Source: Aeromicrobium endophyticum
GTDB lineage: Bacteria > Actinomycetota > Actinomycetes > Propionibacteriales > Nocardioidaceae
Assembly: GCF_003586285.1 (NCBI RefSeq)
Contig: NZ_QUBR01000001.1
Coordinates: 1,054,001-1,118,000 of the forward strand
Reading direction: 5' to 3'
Length of the DNA: 64,000 nucleotides
In this document: in pieces, positions 58,348 to 64,000 of the stretch
Layout of the letters: each line of letters begins with the position of its first letter
Position numbering within the stretch: position 1 is the stretch's first letter
Notes under the pieces: model-generated
Told to the model about the DNA's origin: nothing
Databases searched by the model: none
Seen by the model: only the letters and a program-made list of their open reading frames with translations
Program-made: the position numbers and the translations under genes

Positions 58348-59322
58348 ATGCGCGCTGTCACTGCTCCCACCCCGGGCGGCGTCGATGCCCTCCGGGTCGT
58401 CGACCGTCCCATCCCCGAGCCCGCGCCCGGTGAGGTGCTGATCCGCGTCACCGCGGCCGGCGTCAACCGGGCCGACCTGCTCCAGCGGCAGGGCCACTAC
58501 GATCCGCCGCCCGGCGCGACGGACGTCCTGGGGCTCGAGTGCGCGGGCGACATCGTGGCCGTCGGCGACGGCGTCACCGACCTGCAGCCCGGCGAGCACG
58601 TGTGCGCCCTGCTCAGCGGCGGCGGCTACGCCGAGTACGTCGCCGTCCCGGCCGGACAGGTCGCGATCGCCCCGGGTGGCGTGACGCTGACCGAGTCGGC
58701 CGGCCTCATGGAGGTCGCCGCGACCGTCTGGTCGAACGTCTTCATGATCGGCAGGCTGCAGCACGGCGAGACGCTGCTCGTCCACGGCGGCGGCAGCGGC
58801 ATCGGCACCATGGCGATCCAGCTGGGCAAGGCGTTCGGCGCCACGGTCGTCGTCACGGTCGGCTCGGAGGAGAAAGCGGCGTTCTGCCGCGAGCTGGGCG
58901 CCGACCTGACGATCAACTACCGCGAGCAGGACTTCGTCGAGGAGATGGCGAAGGCCGATCTGCGCGCCGACGTCATCCTCGACATCATCGGCGGCAAGTA
59001 CCTCGCGTCCAACGTCGCCGCCCTCGCGACCGCCGGTCGCCTGGTCGTCATCGGCATGCAGGGCGGCGTCAAGGCCGAGCTCAACCTCGGTGCCCTGCTC
59101 GCCAAGCGCGCCGCGGTGATGGCGACGTCGCTGCGCGCGCGTCCGGTCTCGGAGAAGTCGGCGATCGTGTCGGCGATGGTGGCCCAGGTGTGGCCGCTCG
59201 TCACCGACGGCACCGTCCGGCCGATCATCCACGCGACCTACCCGCTCGAGGACGTCCAGAAGGCGCACCAAGAGCTCGAGGACTCCTCCCACGTCGGCAA
59301 GGTGCTGCTCACGCTGGCATGA
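58348..59322 (+). CDS. NADPH:quinone oxidoreductase (MDR zinc-free type)
   Basis: 324 aa. MRAVTAPTPGGVDALRVVDR and GEVLIRVTAAGVNRADLLQR open the GroES-like domain; the Rossmann motif is HGGGSGIGTMAIQLGKAFGA with GSEEKAAFCRELGADLTINY. No structural or catalytic Zn cysteines are visible, as in the QOR/PIG3-like group, which transfers hydride from NADPH to quinones or enones. ATG 58348 lies 6 nt after TACCGT (58336-58341). Its stop overlaps, by ATGA, an upstream ATG of the Bpa frame, so these two genes are transcribed together or nearly so. Confidence 0.9.
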   Translation: MRAVTAPTPGGVDALRVVDRPIPEPAPGEVLIRVTAAGVNRADLLQRQGHYDPPPGATDVLGLECAGDIVAVGDGVTDLQPGEHVCALLSGGGYAEYVAVPAGQVAIAPGGVTLTESAGLMEVAATVWSNVFMIGRLQHGETLLVHGGGSGIGTMAIQLGKAFGATVVVTVGSEEKAAFCRELGADLTINYREQDFVEEMAKADLRADVILDIIGGKYLASNVAALATAGRLVVIGMQGGVKAELNLGALLAKRAAVMATSLRARPVSEKSAIVSAMVAQVWPLVTDGTVRPIIHATYPLEDVQKAHQELEDSSHVGKVLLTLA

Positions 59323-59336
59323 CTAGGGTGGACGAC

Positions 59337-59840
59337 ATGAGCGAGCAGCAGCCAGACGTCATCGGCTCCGACGGGCAGGCCGTCGCCCTGCCCCCGTCGG
59401 GCACCCCGCTGGGCGACCTGGTCGAGCAGCCGGCCAAGGTCATGCGCATCGGCGCGATGATCCGCCAGCTCCTCGACGAGGTCAAGGCCGCGCCGCTCGA
59501 CGAGGCCAGCCGCGGCCGCCTGCGCACGATCCACCTGCAGTCGGTCGAGGAGCTCAAGGACGGTCTGGCGCCCGAGCTGGTCGACGAGCTCGAGCGGCTC
59601 AGCCTGCCGTTCGAGAGCGAGACTCCGAGCGAGGGCGAGCTGCGCATCGCCCAGGCGCAGCTGGTCGGATGGCTCGAAGGGCTCTTCCACGGCATCCAAG
59701 CGGCGCTCTACGCGCAGCAGGTGCAGGCCCAGTCGCAGCTGCAGACCATGAGGTTGGCGCTGCCGGGTCCAAACGACACCAAAGGTAACGATTCAGACTC
59801 TTCAGGCGAAAACGGTTCCTCAGGGGGCATGTACCTCTAG
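59337..59840 (+). CDS. bpa: Bacterial proteasome activator (Bpa-type, DUF2587)
   Basis: 167 aa. The helical core VMRIGAMIRQLLDEVKAAPL, ELERLSLPFESETPSEGELR and AQAQLVGWLEGLFHGIQAAL matches the Bpa/PafE family, whose dodecameric ring opens the actinobacterial 20S proteasome without ATP. The C-terminus ends GMYL; in mycobacterial Bpa the last residues GQYL dock into the proteasome alpha ring, so the terminal YL is kept and Q is replaced by M. The tail is Asp/Ser/Gly-rich before that. ATG 59337 lies 7 nt after TAGGGT; ATG 59319 is an alternative 18 bases upstream. No proteasome or Pup genes are in the window. Confidence 0.88.
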   Translation: MSEQQPDVIGSDGQAVALPPSGTPLGDLVEQPAKVMRIGAMIRQLLDEVKAAPLDEASRGRLRTIHLQSVEELKDGLAPELVDELERLSLPFESETPSEGELRIAQAQLVGWLEGLFHGIQAALYAQQVQAQSQLQTMRLALPGPNDTKGNDSDSSGENGSSGGMYL

Positions 59841-59931
59841 CATGGCCGTGATGTGACCTACGACGCATGCGCAGGAGTGTCGCCGGCCGAGGAGCGTCGC
59901 ATCGCAGGACCGAGTGCGAAGAGGGAGCCCC

Positions 59932-60492
59932 ATGACCGTGACGGTCGACGTCGTCAGCCCGCCGTGTGCCACCGAGCCGGAGGTGTACCACGACGAGCAG
60001 CTGCATGCCCCGCCCTCGCGCGCTGATCTCAGCTCCGCCGACTGGGAGCGGCTCAACGTGAAGCGTGCCGCTGCCCACCGTCAGTGCGCCGGCTGCCCGA
60101 TGATGGTCGACTGCCTGTACCGCGCCGTGGTCGAGGTCGACGTCTCCGGATTCGTCGCCTGCACCACCGAGGACGACCGCGCCGAGATCCGTCGCCAGCT
60201 CGGCATCGAGATCCAGCAGTCGTCCACCACGCCGTACGGCACCGCGCGCGTCGGCAGCGGTCCCGTCAGCCACGACGCCGTCATGGCCGCCCGCCAGGCC
60301 TACCCCAAGGACACGTGCCACCAGCTGGCCGAGCGGCTCGACTGCTCGACGTCCACGGTCAAGCGCCACCTGCGCCGCGCCCGCGAGCAGAAGCTCGTGC
60401 AGGGTGCGGCCGTCACGGCCGCGGTCCGGGCGCCGTCCGTCGACGCGGTCCTCGACTGCTTCGACCAGCTCGAGTCGAGCCGCGTGGCCTGA
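59932..60492 (+). CDS. WhiB-like iron-sulfur regulator with C-terminal HTH
   Basis: 186 aa. The four cluster-binding cysteines are C12, C52, C55, C61 (PPCATEP; QCAGCPMMVDCLYRAV), the C-x39-C-x2-C-x5-C variant, in place of the common shorter first spacing. The usual G[VI]WGG turn is replaced by GFVACTTEDDR, so contact with the sigma factor may differ. A second half (~115-160) is a helix-turn-helix (ARQAYPKDTCHQLAERLDCS, STVKRHLRRAREQ), unusual for short Wbl proteins. It likely senses redox or NO through a [4Fe-4S] cluster. ATG has GAGGGAG upstream. A strong terminator follows. Confidence 0.88.
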   Translation: MTVTVDVVSPPCATEPEVYHDEQLHAPPSRADLSSADWERLNVKRAAAHRQCAGCPMMVDCLYRAVVEVDVSGFVACTTEDDRAEIRRQLGIEIQQSSTTPYGTARVGSGPVSHDAVMAARQAYPKDTCHQLAERLDCSTSTVKRHLRRAREQKLVQGAAVTAAVRAPSVDAVLDCFDQLESSRVA

Positions 60493-60503
60493 GGCACCAC
60501 GCG

Positions 60504-60537
60504 CAGGGCCGGCCCAGCACTCGCTGGGCCGGCCCTG
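60504..60537. terminator. Bidirectional terminator between WhiB-like and phosphatase genes
   Basis: Perfect 15-bp GC-rich stem (60504-60518 with 60523-60537) and 4-nt loop ACTC, 12 bases after the WhiB stop and 14 before the convergent phosphatase stop. Flanks lack long T-tracts. Confidence 0.8.
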
Positions 60538-60550
60538 CTGCTGGCTGCGG

Positions 60551-62389
60551 CTACCGGCGAGCGGTCACCTTCCTGGTCGCCGTCGCACCCGCATGGGTCT
60601 GACCGTCGGACGGCGTGAACGTGGCGTTCACGACGACCTTGCGGGTCTGTCGCTTCGAGATCGTGCCGGTCCGGACCGTCTTCGCGACGCCGGCCCGCAC
60701 CGTCACGTACCGCGTGCGCACGACGTCTCCCTGCCTCACGACCAGTCCGACGACGCCGTCCTGCGATGCCGTGACGCGCACGGTGCCGGCCCGGCCCTTG
60801 CGGAACGACGTGGCGCCCACCGAGACCGACGTGCTGTGCTTGCCCGCCGACGGCGGGCTCGAGACGACGGGGGCGGGATCCTCCAAGGGCGGCACGGTCA
60901 TGCCGGCCTCGGTGACGAACTTGCGTCCCGCGTCGGACTTGTTGACCGTGAACTCGTCGTACACGTCACCGACGGCCAGGTCGGTGGTCGCCGACGGCGT
61001 CTTCTCGGCGATGTAGGACTTGTAGTGCAGGGCGTTCTTCGACACCGAGACGACCTGGTACGTCGAGAAGTCCTCGCCCTTCTTGACCTGCGTCGCGCCG
61101 TTGTGGGTCCAGACGTTCTTCTCGTCGGTCTCGAGGTCGTAGTGCTTGGCGCCGGAGTTCGACACGACGTAGACCGGGCCGTCGGTGATGCCGGGGGTCG
61201 AGGTCTTGTTCGCGTTGTTGAAGCCGCGCGAGTACACGTGGTCGTGCCCCATCTGCACCAGGTCGATGTCGTGCTTCTGGAAGACCGGCACCCAGGCCTT
61301 GCGGATCGCCTCCTCGTCGCGACCCTCCGCGGCGCTGTAGACGGGCTGGTGGAAGGTGACGACATTCCACTTCGAGGGCGTCTCCGACAGGATGTGGTCG
61401 AGCCACCGGGCCTGGTAGTCCAGCCACAGCGCCTCGCCCTTCTCCTCCGACGCCATCGGGCAGTCGGCGCCCGCGCAGGCCGGCAGGTCGTCGGGCACCA
61501 GGAAGCCGGCATTGGCCGTCGCGTTGATCGTGATGAACCGGACGCCCTGGTAGTCGGTGAAGTACACCGTCTCGGCGGCGAACTCCGACCAGTGGTCGAA
61601 CAGCGCACGGTACTGCTTGGCGACCGGGGTGTCACCGACCGCCAGCTCCGCCAGGTCGCCGATCGTGTCGTCGGCCGGCTGGTTCAGCGGGTACTCGAAG
61701 TGCGCCTTCCAGGAGAGCAGCTTGTTGTCGCCGGAGTACTCGTGGTTGCCCGGAGCGGCCATGACGTTGGTCGTCGCGCCGGCGGTCTCCATGCCCTTGA
61801 ACCAGTTCTGCCACTGCGTGTTGTTGTCGGCCTTGTCGATCAGGTCGCCCGCGTGCACCGAGCCGATCGCGTCGGGCGCGGTCTTCTGCGCCTGCTTGAC
61901 GACGCTCGGCCACGTGGTGTCGAGGCCGATCTGGGCATCGCCGTAGTAGATGTAGTCGAACTCCTTCTCGTCCGGGTCGGCCGTCTCGAAGTCGTGCCAG
62001 TCGCTCCAGTCCGAGCCTGATGCGACGCGGTAGCTGTAGTCGGTCGCCGGCTTCAGGCCCGTGACGGTCGCCGAGAAGTGCGGGAACGCGTTGTTGACCG
62101 CCTTCTGCTGCTCGTAGCCCTTGACCACGCGTGCGGAGCCGCCCGCACTGGGGCGGATCTGGACCTTGGCCGTGCTGGCGGTCTCGGTGGCGCCCTGCCA
62201 CGTGATGTTCTGCGAGGTCTCGGGCGTCTCGGTCGGGGTCAGGATGACCCGGGTCGGCTTCGGCGCCTCGTCGGCGGCCTGGGCGATGGTCGGTGCTGCC
62301 AGCACGCCGCACGCCAGCGCGGGGGCGACGAGCAGCGAGGCGGTGCGCAGTCGGCGGCGGCCGATCGCGAGGGGCTGATTCAGGGGCAC
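60551..62389 (-). CDS. Secreted purple-acid-phosphatase-like metallophosphoesterase
   Basis: 612 aa. Signal peptide LRTASLLVAPALACGVLAAP to AQAA, then an Fn3-like N-terminal domain (ITWQGATETASTAKVQIRPS; TDYSYRVASG). The catalytic domain shows the five metal motifs: FDYIYYGDAQIG, VHAGDLIDK, NVMAAPGNHEY, WNVVTFHQPVYS, and QMGHDHVYSRG. A C-terminal ~100-aa domain rich in Arg/Thr/Val (RKGRAGTVRVTASQ) ends the protein without an anchor. It should release phosphate from extracellular phosphoesters, with a binuclear metal site. GTG 62389 has AAGGA upstream. Divergent from the YjbQ-like gene. Confidence 0.92.
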   Translation of the reverse strand: MPLNQPLAIGRRRLRTASLLVAPALACGVLAAPTIAQAADEAPKPTRVILTPTETPETSQNITWQGATETASTAKVQIRPSAGGSARVVKGYEQQKAVNNAFPHFSATVTGLKPATDYSYRVASGSDWSDWHDFETADPDEKEFDYIYYGDAQIGLDTTWPSVVKQAQKTAPDAIGSVHAGDLIDKADNNTQWQNWFKGMETAGATTNVMAAPGNHEYSGDNKLLSWKAHFEYPLNQPADDTIGDLAELAVGDTPVAKQYRALFDHWSEFAAETVYFTDYQGVRFITINATANAGFLVPDDLPACAGADCPMASEEKGEALWLDYQARWLDHILSETPSKWNVVTFHQPVYSAAEGRDEEAIRKAWVPVFQKHDIDLVQMGHDHVYSRGFNNANKTSTPGITDGPVYVVSNSGAKHYDLETDEKNVWTHNGATQVKKGEDFSTYQVVSVSKNALHYKSYIAEKTPSATTDLAVGDVYDEFTVNKSDAGRKFVTEAGMTVPPLEDPAPVVSSPPSAGKHSTSVSVGATSFRKGRAGTVRVTASQDGVVGLVVRQGDVVRTRYVTVRAGVAKTVRTGTISKRQTRKVVVNATFTPSDGQTHAGATATRKVTARR

Positions 62390-62527
62390 GGGAATCCTTC
62401 GAGTCGGAACGGCAAGGCCTCCAGTCAGTCAGAACCGCCGCAACACGAGGTGAACGACGACGACGTGGGGGGTGGTTGCCTGGTGACCGTTGCGAGAACG
62501 CTTGCAGCCACCGGGCAGGATCGATCC

Positions 62528-62932
62528 ATGGACAGCATCACGATCGACGTCCGCACCGGTGGCTCGTCCGTCGTGCACGACCTCACCCGCGACTGCGCCG
62601 CGTTCTGCCGCGACCGCGGCGACGGCCTGCTGCACGTGTTCGTGCCGCACGCCACCGCCGGCGTCGCGATCATCGAGACCGGCGCGGGCAGCGACGACGA
62701 CCTGCTCACGGCCCTCGACGACCTGCTGCCGCGTGACGACCGCTGGGTGCACCAGCACGGCACGCCCGGGCACGGCCGCGACCACGTGGTGCCGGCCTTC
62801 CTCGCCCCGTCGATGACGGTGCCCGTGCTGGGCGGACGCATGACGCTCGGCACGTGGCAGTCGGTGTGCCTCGTCGACACCAACGTCGACAACCCCGACC
62901 GCCAGGTGCGCCTCAGCTTCCTGGCGGGCTAA
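62528..62932 (+). CDS. UPF0047/YjbQ-family protein
   Basis: 134 aa, close to the family's usual 130-140. Conserved parts are DGLLHVFVPHATAGVAIIET, DRWVHQHGTPGHGRDHVVPA, FLAPSMTVPVLGGRMTLGTW and QSVCLVDTNVDNPDRQVRLS. Members bind a metal or small cofactor and have thiamine-phosphate-synthase-like activity reported for YjbQ; the physiological role is not settled. ATG 62528 has AGGA about 9 bases upstream. The dispersed hairpin (62950-63012) follows its stop. Confidence 0.87.
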   Translation: MDSITIDVRTGGSSVVHDLTRDCAAFCRDRGDGLLHVFVPHATAGVAIIETGAGSDDDLLTALDDLLPRDDRWVHQHGTPGHGRDHVVPAFLAPSMTVPVLGGRMTLGTWQSVCLVDTNVDNPDRQVRLSFLAG

Positions 62933-62949
62933 CCTAGGCCCCACACGTC

Positions 62950-63012
62950 CGAGATGTCGGCACTTATGTGCCTGATTCCGGGTCGATCCCGTACACAAGT
63001 GCCGACATCTCG
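62950..63012. repeat. Hairpin repeat family copy 2
   Basis: Perfect 16-bp outer stem (62950-62965 with 62997-63012) holding the same GATGTCGGCACTT core as 2786-2844 and right flank GCCGACATCTCGGG, but a different, larger loop. Between the YjbQ-like stop and the DUF559 gene. Sequence conservation of the outer stem with variable loop suggests a mobile or REP-like element. Confidence 0.7.
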
Positions 63013-63102
63013 GGTGTCCCCAGGGCCTGCGGCCCTTCACGACCATCCACAGCACGCAGGGACGGCGTGGCGTGCAGCCCTCCCCGCAGGTGTCGTGGAC
63101 GG

Positions 63103-64000
63103 ATGCTCCTTCTTCTCCGACAACCATTCACCCGCCGCCAGGCCCGTGCCGCCGGCATCACCGATGCGCAGCTGCGGGGCGTCAGGTTCAGGCGGCTCTT
63201 TCGCGGGGTCCACGTCGCAGCCGACGTCGAGGTGACGCCCGAGCTGTGGATGCGCGCCGCAGTGGTCGCCTCGCCGCGCGATGCCGTCCTGAGCCACCTC
63301 ACCGCCCTCAGGCTCTACGGCCTGGAGCTTCGAGCGCTGTTCCCGCTCCACGTCTCGACCCGCACCCGCACGCACACCCGCCAGAAGGGCATCCGCCCTC
63401 ACCAGCGTGCCGCTCCCATCGCGACGAGGTCCGTGCGGGGACTGCCGGTCACGTCCCCGCTGCGGACCCTCGTCGACATCGCCACCAAGGTGACGACGAT
63501 CGAGCTCATCACAGCGGCGGAGCACCTCGTCCACCAAGGACTCGTCACGACCGCGCAGATCGGCGAGTACGCGACGGCCCGGCACCTCGACGGGGTGCAG
63601 CGGCTCCGGCGAGTGCTCGGGCGCATCCGCGAAGGCGTCGAGTCACCGCGCGAGACGATGTTGCGGCTCATGATCGTCTTCGCCCACCTGCCGGAGCCAC
63701 GCTGCAACGTCGACATCCGCGAAGCTGGAGGCTCATTCATCGCCCGGGGCGACCTCGTCTACGACCGGTTCCGGCTCGTCGTCGAGTACGACGGCTGGTA
63801 CCACGAGCGCAGCGCGGCCCAGCGCCAACGCGATCTGGGCCGACGCGAGCGCCTGGAGGCCGCCGGGTGGCGTGTCATCGTCGTCACGTCGGACGACATG
63901 AGGTCTCCCGAGCTGCTGGTCGGCCGCGTCCACCAGGCGTTGGTGTCACGCGGATACCTCGGCCCACGCCCGGTGTTCTCCGTCATGTGGTCACGCTGGT
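63103..64000 (+). CDS. DUF559 (Vsr-like nuclease fold) protein, truncated by window end
   Basis: At least 299 residues from ATG 63103 (MLLLLRQPFTRRQARAAGIT), running off the right edge. The N-terminal part (LRGVRFRRLFRGVHVAADVE, DAVLSHLTALRLYGL) resembles the winged-helix and AbiEi-like segments found before DUF559. The C-terminal part has LVVEYDGWYHERSAAQRQRD and AAGWRVIVVTSDDM, the PD-(D/E)xK nuclease-like core of the DUF559/Vsr family. Such proteins are frequent single genes in actinobacteria, with a suspected DNA-repair or defence role. The RBS is weak; no partner gene is visible. Confidence 0.8.
   Translation, partial: MLLLLRQPFTRRQARAAGITDAQLRGVRFRRLFRGVHVAADVEVTPELWMRAAVVASPRDAVLSHLTALRLYGLELRALFPLHVSTRTRTHTRQKGIRPHQRAAPIATRSVRGLPVTSPLRTLVDIATKVTTIELITAAEHLVHQGLVTTAQIGEYATARHLDGVQRLRRVLGRIREGVESPRETMLRLMIVFAHLPEPRCNVDIREAGGSFIARGDLVYDRFRLVVEYDGWYHERSAAQRQRDLGRRERLEAAGWRVIVVTSDDMRSPELLVGRVHQALVSRGYLGPRPVFSVMWSRW

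Noticed and set aside
49600-59322. A 3240-residue open frame on the plus strand opposite the DUF11 giant
   Set aside because: It is a shadow of the giant gene caused by strong GC bias at third codon positions; its product is Arg/Gly/Asp low complexity with no domain until it runs into the quinone oxidoreductase frame, which has its own start at 58348.

Overview
The window is high-GC actinobacterial chromosome. A WhiB-like regulator, a Bpa-type proteasome activator, a DUF222/HNH protein, leaderless genes with TANNNT -10 boxes and near-universal G/C third codon positions all fit. A Nocardioidaceae (Aeromicrobium-like) host is my best inference; no rRNA or species marker is present to prove it. 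No CRISPR array, transposase, integrase or rRNA was seen.

Layout. (1) 1-6.2 kb: MFS exporter and TetR regulator, a divergent NAD-dependent epimerase with two near-perfect 19-bp operators between them, a CASTOR/POLLUX-type RCK ion-channel protein, two tiny ORFs and a metallo-beta-lactamase-fold hydrolase. (2) 6.2-16.5 kb: an ECF-type sigma factor fused to a zinc-finger, membrane and extracellular tail, a 1488-aa LPSTG cell-wall-anchored SdrD-type protein, a lipoprotein, a MalT-like LuxR regulator overlapping a 171-aa gene and a 44-aa membrane ORF, and two further tiny membrane ORFs. (3) 16.5-24 kb: a compact six-gene operon (Tat-signal DUF6916-like protein, GNAT, three tail-collar proteins, 1652-aa secreted beta-helix/Ig protein). 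(4) 24.3-42.5 kb: an exopolysaccharide locus with methyltransferase, Wzy-like polymerase, Wzx-like flippase, Ugd, six glycosyltransferase genes (one a GT-A/GT-B fusion), initiating sugar-phosphate transferase, Wzz/BY-kinase fusion, a lysine-rich secreted protein and a DUF4012 membrane protein. Its first part (24.3-28.8 kb) is visibly less GC-biased. (5) 42.5-49.5 kb: BNR-like secreted protein, VanZ-like protein, GAF-GGDEF cyclase, tRNA-Ser(GCU), DUF222/HNH, PH-like membrane protein, tRNA-Ser(UGA), polytopic membrane protein and nitrilase-family amidase. (6) 49.6-58.2 kb: a 2862-aa LPDTG-anchored DUF11-repeat protein. (7) 58.3-64 kb: quinone oxidoreductase, Bpa, WhiB-like regulator, metallophosphatase, UPF0047/YjbQ protein and a DUF559 protein cut by the window edge.

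The main theme is the cell surface: two sortase substrates, one giant secreted beta-helix protein and a complete Wzx/Wzy-type polysaccharide locus. Plausible regulatory inputs lie nearby: the membrane-tethered sigma factor, a MalT-like regulator, a perfect CRP/GlxR-type palindrome, and repeated GGGAC boxes upstream of the DUF11 gene. Many genes start 6-7 nt after a TANNNT -10 box, implying leaderless mRNAs. Two pairs of convergent genes overlap at their 3' ends. No gene-free stretch exceeds 300 bases; the longest are 23999-24289, 26376-26655, 38117-38373, 44989-45280 and 45368-45615, and what they hold is listed.
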